Positions 7,081 through 14,053 are shown, numbered from the stretch's first letter. The stretch: DNA of 15,367 nt from an uncultured Eubacteriales bacterium (GCA_949739085.1 CATIYU010000364.1:1-15367); one strand, 5' to 3'. Translations and numbers: made by a program. Notes: a model not told the origin generated them from the sequence alone.

Positions 7081-7317
7081 TTGAACGAGAACAGCGCAAC
7101 TTCCCCGCTGAAAGCGATCCGGCTTTTCTGCCTGGATTGCTGTGGTGGAAGCAGTAACGATGTCAAATTCTGTACAGCTCCTAAATGTGCCCTATATCCT
7201 TTCCGGTTCGGTAAAAATCCTTTCCGCATGAAACGAGAACTCACAGATGAGCAGAGAGCGGCGATAGCGGAACGTCTGAAGAGGGCAAGAGAGCGTTTTG
7301 AGCTTGGGGAAAAATGA
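7081..7317 (+). CDS. Phage zinc-finger-like protein (CLDCCGG family)
   Basis: 78 aa from TTG 7081, with CGGAGG just upstream; the ORF is open further up, but that part lies inside the membrane-protein gene. The core has KAIRLFCLDCCGGSSNDV, then FCTAPKCALYPFRFGKNP, then a basic helix ending EELGEK-like. This Cys pattern (C-x2-CC ... C-x5-C-x-LYPFRFGKNP) is a recurrent small protein in Firmicutes prophages; it probably binds one zinc. The role is unknown. The stop overlaps ATG 7314 of a 27-codon frame that I do not call. Confidence 0.8.
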   Translation: MNENSATSPLKAIRLFCLDCCGGSSNDVKFCTAPKCALYPFRFGKNPFRMKRELTDEQRAAIAERLKRARERFELGEK

Positions 7318-7329
7318 GGCTTTTCAAAT

Positions 7330-7488
7330 ATGAGATGGATCGTCAATTATATCCGGTCACTATTTTGTGCTCACGATTGGGAGTTGATTTTCCGTAACAA
7401 TGTTGAGACAGATTTGGGTGAAAGGTTTTCACTTAAGGTGTATCGGTGCAAAAAATACGGGTATCACAAAAAATATCGAAGTATCTAA
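7330..7488 (+). CDS. Small phage protein with HDW...YRCKKYGYHKKY motif (52 aa)
   Basis: ATG 7330 with GAGG about 10 bp upstream. The protein begins RWIVNYIRSLFCAHDWELI and ends YRCKKYGYHKKYRSI. The CxHDW pair near residue 13 and the CKK near residue 40 resemble small phage proteins that have CxxHDW at the start and a CKKCGY motif at the end; here the second Cys of the latter is Tyr. It fills the gap before the methyltransferase gene and has no competing frame. Confidence 0.6.
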   Translation: MRWIVNYIRSLFCAHDWELIFRNNVETDLGERFSLKVYRCKKYGYHKKYRSI

Positions 7489-7547
7489 TGAAATGAAAGT
7501 TCTACCAGGGAAGGAGGTAGATTTCCATAGATAAAGTAACGCAATCC

Positions 7548-8003
7548 GTGATGTTCAGCAGCGATAAGAACGACTGGGAAACCCCACAAGATTTATTTGA
7601 TGAATTGAACCGGCAATACCATTTCACTCTTGATGCAGCGGCATCCCACGACAACCATAAAGTAGATAGGTATTTCACAGAAGAAGATGACGGGCTGTCA
7701 CAAGACTGGGGCGGAGAAACAGTTTTCTGTACCCCGCCGTATGGGAATAAAGAAACTGGACTTTGGACAAAGAAATGTTTTGAAGAAGCGCAGAAACCAG
7801 GTACAACCGTAGTACTTCTGATTCCGGCAAGAACGGATAGGGCATCATTTCACGATTTCATCTATAATAAACCTGGTGTCACAGTTAAATTCCTGCGCGG
7901 AAGACTCGCATTTGAAATCGGCGGAAAACCGATCCTTGACAAATCTGGTTCAGTTACAAAAGCACCATTCCCAAGCATGTTGATTGAGTTTAAAGGTACA
8001 TAA
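7548..8003 (+). CDS. dam: Phage DNA N6-adenine methyltransferase (Dam type)
   Basis: 151 aa from GTG 7548. Transfers a methyl group from S-adenosylmethionine to adenine N6 in DNA. Typical of the phage Dam family: MFSSDKNDWETPQDLFDELN and FTLDAAAS at the N-terminus, then FCTPPYGN (the catalytic (D/N/S)PPY motif, here TPPY), VVLLIPARTDRASFHDF and PFPSMLIEF. The ideal ribosome binding site AAGGAGGT (7511-7518) is spaced 8 bp from an in-frame ATA at 7527, not from the GTG, so the protein may start seven codons earlier at a non-canonical ATA. Its role is likely protection from host restriction or marking of phage DNA. No partner endonuclease is visible. Confidence 0.82.
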   Translation: MMFSSDKNDWETPQDLFDELNRQYHFTLDAAASHDNHKVDRYFTEEDDGLSQDWGGETVFCTPPYGNKETGLWTKKCFEEAQKPGTTVVLLIPARTDRASFHDFIYNKPGVTVKFLRGRLAFEIGGKPILDKSGSVTKAPFPSMLIEFKGT

Positions 8004-8058
8004 AACGAGGCTTTTATCAAGAAGAGAATAATGAAAAGAATGGAGAAGGATCGGAAAT

Positions 8059-8217
8059 ATGGCTGAAATTTTGGAGTGTATTGCTGGGACAATCTGGATT
8101 GTCCTTGGCATTTATACCTGGTTGAAGATTAGGCGTGTCACCAAGCTGCTAGACGATTCTATAGACAACCTGAACGCGACATTTGAGTCGGATAAAAATC
8201 TTCCAGAAACCATCTGA
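8059..8217 (+). CDS. Small membrane protein (52 aa)
   Basis: ATG 8059, 8 bp after AAGGA. One membrane segment (IAGTIWIVLGIYTWL) near the N-terminus, followed by a charged helical tail (KIRRVTKLLDDSIDNLNATF). It resembles a short membrane-anchored coiled-coil protein. No family is recognised. The 99 bp between it and nrdJ hold no gene or strong promoter that I can support. Confidence 0.6.
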   Translation: MAEILECIAGTIWIVLGIYTWLKIRRVTKLLDDSIDNLNATFESDKNLPETI

Positions 8218-8316
8218 ATAAAAGTATAGTTTTAGACCGTTATAAAGATTTGAAAGCGATTTTAATAAGATTGCTAGATATGGAATTAGGTTATATGGAC
8301 AGGAGAAATAGATAGC

Positions 8317-10659
8317 ATGGAAGGGAACTTCGAGAACAAGATTTTCGAGAATATTTGGAAGGACCGTTATCAAAAAAATGGAGAAACCTACAACGAGAAT
8401 CTGCGCCGTGTAGCTGATTTTTGTGGCAAGACAGAGGAAGAAAAGGATGATTTTTACGAACTGATGGCCAGCAGAAAATTCTTCCCAGGCGGGCGAACGA
8501 TGTCTAACAGCGGCATCGGAACGCGGCTTACGCTCAATAACTGCTTCGTGGCTCCAAAAATCATAGATGATCTTGGAAAAATATTTGAGACGGTCCGCCT
8601 TGGCGCGTTGACTCACCAGAAAGGCGGTGGAATCGGATATGATTTCAGTGGGCTTCGCCCGGCAGGAACGCCGACCTCAAATGATGCGGTTGCGTCTGGT
8701 CCGGTCTCCTTTGCTAACGTGTTCAATGCGCAAACAGCGACGATCCTTCAGGGAAACCGGCGTGGGGCAAATATGGGCGTACTCAATGTCTACCATCCGG
8801 ACATTGAAGATTTTGTAACGGCGAAGTCACATGAAGCAGGAACATTGAATCACTTCAATCTCTCCGTAATGGTCGATGACAAATTCATGGAGGCGGCGCA
8901 GAGTGGTGAGGAAATTACCATGCACTGGCCGGTATATGACGAGTACGGACATATTGAAGAAAATCCCCAAAAGTGGACAGTCACAAAGACCGTCAATGCA
9001 GGGGAACTGTGGGATTCTATTATGCGCCATGCTTATGATAATGGCGAGCCCGGTATATTTTTCTACGACAATATGAACAGGGACAATAATCTGTGGTATG
9101 AAGAGAGTATTGTGTGCTCAAATCCCTGCGCCGAATACTTAGCCGGAACCGTGTTCGGTGGGGAGCTTGATTCCTCTCAATATGGCGGCGCGTGTAACCT
9201 CGGGTCGTTGATGCTGCACCAATTCGTCGAAAATCCATTTACAGAGCGTGCGGAGTTGAACCTGTACAAGCTTGCGGAGGCTGTGCATACCGCAGTCAGG
9301 TTTTTGGACAACATCATCGATATCAACACATTCCCCAGCGAGATTTTCAAGAACTACCAGGAGCGTTACCGCACAATTGGGCTGGGATACACCGGGCTTG
9401 CAGACGCGCTTATAATGCTTGGCTATCGGTATGATACCCACGAAGCTCGCCAGTTTGTCAGTAAGGTAACGGAGTTTATTGCATACAGCGCATACTCCGC
9501 ATCGGTAGAATTAGCAAAGGAAAAAGGCGCATTTCCAGGGTTCTGTAGAGAGGCATTTGTTCAATCTGGTTTTCTGGAAAAGCACAGACAGTCATCTGAA
9601 CTGGACTGGAATCTTCTGATTGGGAACATCCAAACCTATGGGATTCGTAACGCGAAACTATTGTCGGTCGCACCAACCGGAACGATGTCTCTTGTGTATG
9701 GTAACAACTGCTCCAGCGGTATCGAACCAGTTTTTTCCCTTACATATGACCGCAAGGTCAAAATGGGCGGGCAGAGCGAAGAGGATACACAGATAGTTAC
9801 TGTGCAGGATTATGCCTACGGTCTATATCACAAGATGAAAAATGAGGGATTTGATGTAGTTGAGAACCCTCCATTCGTTACTGCGTTGGAGATATCAGTG
9901 AGCGACCACATCAAGATGTTGTCAGCTATTGCTTACAATGTGGATATGTCTGTATCAAAAACTATCAACGTGCCGACAGATTATCCTTATGACAAGTGCA
10001 AGGACATCTATGTGGAGTGCTGGGGATCCGGTGTCAAGGGATGTACCATCTTCCGTCCAAATGAGATAAGGCAGGGCGTGCTCCTGGCACACGATAGTGA
10101 CACTGAAAAAAATACAGAAGATGGCGAAGGACTCAAACGTGGCGAAGTGGTATGTTGCGACGATGCCCTCGTAGGAGTCAAGAAGAAGCTAAACACGGGC
10201 TGCGGGTCAATGCATCTTATGGCGTGGTATGATCCTGATACACGCAATATCATGGAAGTATTTGTCGGGAGGGGAAGCTCAGGCGGGTGTGAAAAGAATC
10301 TTACAGCAATGACCCGGCTGATTTCTGCTGGCCTGAGAGGGGGAATTCCATTTGACTACATCATCGACCAGCTCAATAGCTGTGGCGGGTGTAGCGCCTA
10401 TCAGGCAAGGCGGGTCTCTCAACATGACACGTCTTCCGGAAGCAGCTGTGCGACCGCCATTGCGTTGGCGCTGACTGAGATGCAAAAGCAGATCAAGGAT
10501 GGTAGTGCCAAGGATTTAGATCAGACCAGAGTAGGGAGCCTTCAAAAAGAAGCTCCAGATAAATCTACTACAGCGCTATGCCCGGAATGTGGGGCCCCGC
10601 TTTCTTTTGAGGGCGGGTGCAATATATGTAAATCCTGCGGATGGAGCAAATGTGGGTGA
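8317..10659 (+). CDS. nrdJ: Class II (adenosylcobalamin-dependent) ribonucleotide reductase
   Basis: 780 aa. Reduces ribonucleotides to deoxyribonucleotides using a cobalamin-generated thiyl radical, independent of oxygen. Active-site pieces: Cys76 in NNC and Cys293 in ACNLGS as the likely reducing pair; N269, C271 and E273 in SNPCAE as the thiyl radical site; PTGT (453-456) and GIEPVF in the substrate loop. The C-terminal third has a TSCPD-like domain (GRGSSGGCEKN ... GGIPFDYIIDQL), and the last 26 residues form a CPECG...CNICKSCG zinc ribbon with a final SKC redox tail. No NrdB/NrdF small subunit is needed. An AGGAG lies 11 bp before the start. The full-length enzyme appears intact. Next to it is an FTR-like gene that could be its reductant source. 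The host must have or take up B12 for it to work. Confidence 0.92.
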   Translation: MEGNFENKIFENIWKDRYQKNGETYNENLRRVADFCGKTEEEKDDFYELMASRKFFPGGRTMSNSGIGTRLTLNNCFVAPKIIDDLGKIFETVRLGALTHQKGGGIGYDFSGLRPAGTPTSNDAVASGPVSFANVFNAQTATILQGNRRGANMGVLNVYHPDIEDFVTAKSHEAGTLNHFNLSVMVDDKFMEAAQSGEEITMHWPVYDEYGHIEENPQKWTVTKTVNAGELWDSIMRHAYDNGEPGIFFYDNMNRDNNLWYEESIVCSNPCAEYLAGTVFGGELDSSQYGGACNLGSLMLHQFVENPFTERAELNLYKLAEAVHTAVRFLDNIIDINTFPSEIFKNYQERYRTIGLGYTGLADALIMLGYRYDTHEARQFVSKVTEFIAYSAYSASVELAKEKGAFPGFCREAFVQSGFLEKHRQSSELDWNLLIGNIQTYGIRNAKLLSVAPTGTMSLVYGNNCSSGIEPVFSLTYDRKVKMGGQSEEDTQIVTVQDYAYGLYHKMKNEGFDVVENPPFVTALEISVSDHIKMLSAIAYNVDMSVSKTINVPTDYPYDKCKDIYVECWGSGVKGCTIFRPNEIRQGVLLAHDSDTEKNTEDGEGLKRGEVVCCDDALVGVKKKLNTGCGSMHLMAWYDPDTRNIMEVFVGRGSSGGCEKNLTAMTRLISAGLRGGIPFDYIIDQLNSCGGCSAYQARRVSQHDTSSGSSCATAIALALTEMQKQIKDGSAKDLDQTRVGSLQKEAPDKSTTALCPECGAPLSFEGGCNICKSCGWSKCG

Positions 10660-10667
10660 TATATAAT

Positions 10668-10694
10668 GCGGAGGGGCTGTAAAAGCCCTTCCGC
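10668..10694 (+). terminator. Strong stem-loop just after nrdJ
   Basis: GCGGAGGGGCT (10668-10678) pairs with AGCCCTTCCGC (10684-10694), 11 bp with one G-U and a 5-base loop. It is followed by TTCTGTTC, a weak T-run. It could be a terminator, attenuator or mRNA stabiliser between nrdJ and the next gene. Confidence 0.6.
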
Positions 10695-10719
10695 TTCTGT
10701 TCATATTTCAGGAGGCCAA

Positions 10720-10920
10720 ATGAGTGTCGTTCTAAATCCTAACACAGAATTCGCATCAAAAATGCTCGCCATGATAGAGGCTAACCATGGGTATTGTCCT
10801 AATTCCTTAGTCCAAGTACCAGATATGCGGTGTATGTGCCGTGAGTTCCGGGAAATGGAGGAGGGTAAATGCCACTGTGGCCTTTATTTCAAGTACAAAG
10901 ATCTAAAGGAGGATACATGA
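10720..10920 (+). CDS. FTR catalytic-subunit-like Fe-S protein, one active cysteine replaced by Asn
   Basis: 66 aa from ATG 10720 (CAGGAGGCCAA upstream); an ATG at 10666 lies in front of the nrdJ hairpin and is not used. The sequence matches the small phage version of the ferredoxin-thioredoxin reductase catalytic domain: NPNTE, GYCPN (C26), CMCREFR (C38, C40), CHCGLYFK (C51, C53). In plant FTR the motifs are CPC, CPC and CHC; four cysteines hold a 4Fe-4S cluster and two form the redox disulfide. Here the second Cys of the first motif is Asn28, the position of one of the two redox thiols. If the mapping is right, cluster binding could survive but disulfide chemistry would be changed. Position directly after NrdJ suggests an electron-transfer role. 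Confidence 0.75.
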   Translation: MSVVLNPNTEFASKMLAMIEANHGYCPNSLVQVPDMRCMCREFREMEEGKCHCGLYFKYKDLKEDT

Positions 10921-11165
10921 TGATGGGAAGTCAGAAGAAAACCTTTGAGACAAATTATTTCTATGATGAAGGTGGTAGGTTGAACCGTGTGGTAGATACA
11001 GAGGTCATTGACAACTATACGGGATCTGGTGTAGACAGCGGTGAACTGCTTACTTCTGAGACCTGTATCGAAAATGATTTCACTGCAACTTTGGCGGTAA
11101 TGGCAGTTATTATGTCTGGTATTGGTATCGGAGTTGGCATCGCGCAATTACTGCGAACTAAATAA
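10917..11165 (+). CDS. Hypothetical membrane-anchored protein (about 82 aa)
   Basis: The gene starts at ATG 10917 or 10920 (three tandem ATG codons) behind AAGGAGG and overlaps the preceding stop by ATGA, so it is coupled to the FTR-like gene. The first ~55 residues are polar and acidic; the C-terminus is one hydrophobic segment (ATLAVMAVIMSGIGIGVGIAQLL) followed by RTK, a tail-anchored layout. No family is recognised. Confidence 0.7.
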   Translation: MMMGSQKKTFETNYFYDEGGRLNRVVDTEVIDNYTGSGVDSGELLTSETCIENDFTATLAVMAVIMSGIGIGVGIAQLLRTK

Positions 11166-11187
11166 GCAAAAAGAGAGGAGATGGAAA

Positions 11188-11223
11188 ATGTTAAGGCGAC
11201 AACGTGTTAAGGAGGTAAAATAA
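11188..11223 (+). CDS. Possible 11-aa leader peptide
   Basis: ATG 11188 sits behind GAGAGGAGATGG. The frame MLRRQRVKEVK ends at TAA, which overlaps the next start (TAATG at 11221-11225), and it contains that gene's ribosome binding site. It could couple translation. It is too short to exclude chance. Confidence 0.25.
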   Translation: MLRRQRVKEVK

Positions 11224-11471
11224 TGGCCTTGCCATATTGCTGGGAATGCTTTTCCATTCCAAAAATGTACCCGGCGGACGGTGGAGAAACGAATACAGTC
11301 CGCTATGAATATATTTGTCCCATCACGAAAGCCGGATTCTCTCTGTATACAACGCCGGAGGAATTTACCGGATGGAGCATCACTACAAGGATTTTGCGTA
11401 AAGCTCTTCCAATATGCGGTCGCTGCACTCAATCGCAACATCAGCTTGACAGTTGGGACAGTGCGTTGTAA
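11223..11471 (+). CDS. Small Cys-containing hypothetical protein, C-terminus overlapping a minus-strand gene
   Basis: ATG 11223 with AAGGAGGTAAAATA upstream, one of the best sites in the window. The first ~50 residues (YCWECF, YICPITKAGFSLYTTPEEF) look like a small metal-binding domain. From about residue 55 onward the frame is antisense to the gene at 11383-11655 and loses any character, so the C-terminus may be a scar of insertion rather than the original end. Moderate confidence that it is expressed. Confidence 0.5.
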   Translation: MALPYCWECFSIPKMYPADGGETNTVRYEYICPITKAGFSLYTTPEEFTGWSITTRILRKALPICGRCTQSQHQLDSWDSAL

Positions 11472-11655
11472 AGAACTCTGATTGTCGTGGAATAGTAATT
11501 TTGCGAGAACACGGCGCACAGGAACCATAATCTTCAATAGATGGGAAATCCGCCACATATTCACCGCAACCACGCCGATACCCATCATCAATATACATCC
11601 ACTTAAATTCTATCCCGCAACATCTGCATTTTGTGGTTCCTGAAAATGATTTCAA
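11383..11655 (-). CDS. Cys-rich zinc-ribbon protein on the opposite strand
   Basis: 90 aa, TTG start at 11655 with GAGGT about 9 bp upstream in its own direction. Cysteines: CRCCG (10-14), RGCGE (~29), CAPC (~46), HCPNC (~65) and IEC, a two-ribbon arrangement expected of a structured zinc protein; the even spacing argues against a chance shadow. It is the only phage gene here read against the operon, and it has its own consensus promoter (11688-11715). Its stop lies inside the neighbouring plus-strand frame, so the two transcripts overlap by 89 bp. The family is not recognised; a regulator or lysogen-expressed gene is possible. Confidence 0.7.
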   Translation of the reverse strand: MKSFSGTTKCRCCGIEFKWMYIDDGYRRGCGEYVADFPSIEDYGSCAPCSRKITIPRQSEFFTTHCPNCQADVAIECSDRILEELYAKSL

Positions 11656-11687
11656 ACTATCACGACCTCGCGTTTAATTCTGCTCAA

Positions 11688-11715
11688 ATTATATCACAGA
11701 CGAGACAAAAATCAA
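11688..11715 (-). promoter_or_regulatory. Promoter of the minus-strand zinc-ribbon gene
   Basis: Read on the minus strand: TTGATT (11715-11710), 16 bp spacer, TATAAT (11693-11688) with a TGA extended -10 directly upstream. Transcription would begin near 11681, about 26 bp before the TTG start. It partly overlaps the plus-strand ribosome binding site of the dUTPase gene. Confidence 0.65.
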
Positions 11716-11728
11716 GGAGGATTTCTAT

Positions 11729-12166
11729 ATGCCAGAAACAATTAAGGTCCGCTATCTGAGCGACAAAGTGGGTAAGCTGGAGTACATTGGCGGTAAGTCC
11801 GACTGGATTGACCTGCGGTGTGCTGAGGATATGGAGCTGAAGCAAGGCGACTTCAAGCTGATTCCGCTGGGCGTCGCCATGCAGCTCCCCAAGGGCTATG
11901 AGGCGCATATGATTCCTCGTAGCTCTACATACAAGAACTTCGGTGTCATCCAGGCCAATCACATGGGGATGTTTGACGAGAGTTACTGCGGAGACAACGA
12001 CCAGTGGTACTTCCCGGCCATCGCCATGAGGGATACCACTATCCGCGCTGGTGATCGTATCTGCCAGTTCCGCATTATGGAGCACCAGCCACTCCTGAAT
12101 TTTATTGTGGCGGAGACACTTGGCAACCATGACCGTGGCGGGATTGGCAGTACGGGAGTTTCGTAA
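11729..12166 (+). CDS. dut: dUTP diphosphatase
   Basis: 145 aa trimeric-type dUTPase. It hydrolyses dUTP to dUMP and pyrophosphate, keeping uracil out of DNA and feeding ThyX. All five motifs are visible: I DWIDLR (25-30), [12 protein letters not shown] (63-72), [13 protein letters not shown] (80-89, with the catalytic D83), [22 protein letters not shown] (136-143, with Ile where Phe is usual). Start ATG is behind AAGGAGGATTTCTAT. Its ribosome binding site lies beside the opposing promoter of the zinc-ribbon gene. A strong terminator follows the stop, so it closes the nucleotide-metabolism block. Confidence 0.92.
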   Translation: MPETIKVRYLSDKVGKLEYIGGKSDWIDLRCAEDMELKQGDFKLIPLGVAMQLPKGYEAHMIPRSSTYKNFGVIQANHMGMFDESYCGDNDQWYFPAIAMRDTTIRAGDRICQFRIMEHQPLLNFIVAETLGNHDRGGIGSTGVS

Positions 12167-12173
12167 AAATTTT

Positions 12174-12211
12174 GCAGAGTCTCATCTTTTGCGGATGGGG
12201 CTCTGCTTTTT
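12174..12211 (+). terminator. Rho-independent terminator after dut
   Basis: Arms 12174-12186 and 12194-12206 form a 13-bp stem (GCAGAG/CTCTGC at the base, two G-T pairs inside) with a 7-base loop, then TTTTT. It is the boundary between the nucleotide block and the integration module. Confidence 0.9.
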
Positions 12212-12247
12212 ATAAGGAATCTCATCAATTAATAGCGGAACAGCAAT

Positions 12248-12275
12248 CAGATCAGATTTTCAGATATCATATAAT
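12248..12275 (+). promoter_or_regulatory. Promoter region with triple CAGAT repeat
   Basis: A TATAAT box at 12270-12275 upstream of the 39-aa ORF is preceded by three copies of CAGAT (12248-12252, 12253-12257, 12261-12265). There is no good -35. GCAATCA also occurs twice (12243 and 12283). An activator- or repressor-controlled promoter is possible; the rest of 12212-12311 holds no gene. Confidence 0.35.
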
Positions 12276-12311
12276 TCTATTGGCAATCATATTTTTTATC
12301 GAGGTGATTTA

Positions 12312-12431
12312 GTGGAAAATTCAGAAATTATTGTTACAGAGCAACGTTCTACATCGGAAGGCATTAGAAGAATTATCCAAGATGCGGTTGCCTCATGGAT
12401 AGTGAAGAAAATATTTGGAAAGGAGCCATAA
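12312..12431 (+). CDS. Small protein upstream of the integrase (39 aa)
   Basis: GTG 12312 follows GAGGTGATTTA. The product is a short helical protein (ENSEIIVTEQRSTSEGIRRIIQDAVASWIVKKIFGKEP) with charged and hydrophobic alternation. Its place directly before a serine integrase would suit a recombination directionality or regulatory factor, but I see no known excisionase motif, so this is only positional. Confidence 0.55.
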   Translation: MENSEIIVTEQRSTSEGIRRIIQDAVASWIVKKIFGKEP

Positions 12432-12434
12432 CTC

Positions 12435-12463
12435 TTGAGATTCAACTACTTCTATGGTATTAT
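12435..12463 (+). promoter_or_regulatory. Integrase promoter with overlapping inverted repeat
   Basis: TTGAGA (12435-12440), 17 bp, TATTAT (12458-12463), close to consensus and about 37 bp before the integrase ATG. An inverted repeat CTATG...CATAG (12452-12456, 12466-12470) spans the -10 box, an operator-like layout. It suggests the integrase is transcribed separately from the nucleotide genes. Confidence 0.6.
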
Positions 12464-12499
12464 GGCATAGAGTGGTTACGCCTGGTGGAGGTGTAGCAG

Positions 12500-14053
12500 A
12501 TGCTTTGCGCAATTTACACAAGATTAAGTAAGGAGGACGAAGATAAACACCAACTTGAATCTGAGAGTATTCAGAACCAGAAATCCCTGTTGACCCACTA
12601 CGCTATTGATCGTGGATGGGACATTTACTCAATGTATTGCGATGAGGACTACTCTGGCGCGGACAGCGGACGGCCGGACTTTAACCGCATGATAGAGGAT
12701 GCACGGCAGAAAAAATTTCAGATTGTCCTATGCAAAAGCCAATCCCGCTTTACTCGTGATATGGAGCTGGTGGAGAAATATATCCACGGTTTATTCCCAC
12801 TTTGGGGTATCCGCTTCATTGCGATTGCCGATAATGCTGATACTGAAGTCAAGGGCAACAAAAAAGCCCGCCAGATCAACGGCTTGGTCAATGAGTGGTA
12901 TTTGGAGGATCTATCTGAAAATGTCCGTATGGTCTTCGACTTAAAGCGTCGGGAGGGGCAGTACATCGGCGGGTTCCCCATCTATGGGTATAGGAAAGAC
13001 CCATCCAACAAAAACCATATCTTGATTGACCCAGAGGCAGCCGGGGTAGTCCGCCGGATTTTCCAGTGGTCTCTGGAAGGCCATGGTAAGCAGAATATCG
13101 CAACTATGCTCAATGATGAAGGTATCCCCAACCCTACCCGCTATAAAGCGGAGAGGGGGTGGACAAGCAGCCGTTGCGCAAAAAATGACCACGGGCTTTG
13201 GAACAAGACCACAATCTGGCGTATTCTGCACAACGAGATGTATACCGGCGTCATGATCCAGGGGCGAAGGAGGAAAGTGAGCTATAAGTCCAAAGTTTTG
13301 ATCGATGTGCCGGAAGACCAGTGGTATCGGGTAGAGGGGACTCACGAGGCGATTATTGACAGGGAAACCTTCCATGCGGTTCAACAGAGCTTGGCGTTGA
13401 GATCCAAAACGGATGGCAGCGGCGAAGTGCATCTACTGTCCGGCCTGGTGAAGTGCATGGATTGCGGCAGCACGATGAGTAAGGTCACTAACTGCCAGAA
13501 GGGGAGGCCGCGCGTCTCCTACCTCCGCTGCAAGCTCTACGCCAGTAGCGGCAAGGCGAAGCTCTGTACCCGCCATTCCGTCCGTCTCGACAAGCTGACG
13601 GAGGTGGTTTCCGAGCGTATCCGCCACTATGTCCAGAGCTACTATAAATTTGAGCCATTGGATATCCGGCCAAGGCGGGATGCCCACGAAGAGGCTCTAA
13701 AACAGGAGCAAAAAGCATTGAAAATCCAGCTGGACAAGCGAAATCAGGTTCTGAAGGGCTTGTACCTGGACAAGGTTTCCGGAATCCTTACCGATGGTCA
13801 ATTTATGGAGCTGAACCAGTCCTTCCTTGAGGAAAAAGAGCGGTTGGAGCAGCGGCTTGCAAGAATCGATTGCGATCTTGCCCATCAAGAGGGGCCACAA
13901 GAGCAAGCCTGCCTGATGGAGCGGGCCAGAGAGCTCTTAAAACTGGAGTCTGTCCCACGGGAGCTGATCGTTGCCCTGGTAGAGAAAATCGAGGTAGGGG
14001 AAAAGGACCGGAATACCGGCAAACAGCAAGTACATATCACCTGGAAATTCTAG
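12500..14053 (+). CDS. int: Large serine recombinase (phage integrase)
   Basis: 517 aa. Catalyses attP x attB recombination to insert or excise the phage. Resolvase domain at 1-150: YTRLS with nucleophile Ser10 and Arg8, DYSG, GRPDFNRM and the SRFTRD region. Recombinase domain ~155-300 (GGFPIYGYRKD, EAAGVVRRIFQW, TIWRILHNEMYTGV). Zinc-ribbon domain ~313-365 (LSGLVKCMDCGSTM, then LRCKLYA... LCTRHSVR), followed by a long charged coiled-coil (~395-480) that controls synapsis in this family. Start ATG behind TGGAGGTG. It lies at the prophage edge with its 3' end against the host junction, the usual position for these integrases. It appears intact. Confidence 0.93.
   Translation: MLCAIYTRLSKEDEDKHQLESESIQNQKSLLTHYAIDRGWDIYSMYCDEDYSGADSGRPDFNRMIEDARQKKFQIVLCKSQSRFTRDMELVEKYIHGLFPLWGIRFIAIADNADTEVKGNKKARQINGLVNEWYLEDLSENVRMVFDLKRREGQYIGGFPIYGYRKDPSNKNHILIDPEAAGVVRRIFQWSLEGHGKQNIATMLNDEGIPNPTRYKAERGWTSSRCAKNDHGLWNKTTIWRILHNEMYTGVMIQGRRRKVSYKSKVLIDVPEDQWYRVEGTHEAIIDRETFHAVQQSLALRSKTDGSGEVHLLSGLVKCMDCGSTMSKVTNCQKGRPRVSYLRCKLYASSGKAKLCTRHSVRLDKLTEVVSERIRHYVQSYYKFEPLDIRPRRDAHEEALKQEQKALKIQLDKRNQVLKGLYLDKVSGILTDGQFMELNQSFLEEKERLEQRLARIDCDLAHQEGPQEQACLMERARELLKLESVPRELIVALVEKIEVGEKDRNTGKQQVHITWKF

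Noticed and set aside
7314..7397. 27-codon frame starting at the overlap ATGA of the CLDCCGG gene
   Set aside because: The frame from ATG 7330 in another phase gives a protein with recognisable motifs and fills the gap better.
10666..10719. Upstream ATG for the FTR-like gene
   Set aside because: It would translate through the hairpin with no ribosome binding site; ATG 10720 has GGAGG at the right distance and family similarity begins there.
1..14053. Alternative genetic code with TGA read as an amino acid
   Set aside because: TGA ends several genes at natural lengths with overlapping starts (thyX, nrdJ, FTR-like), and only one internal TGA is seen.
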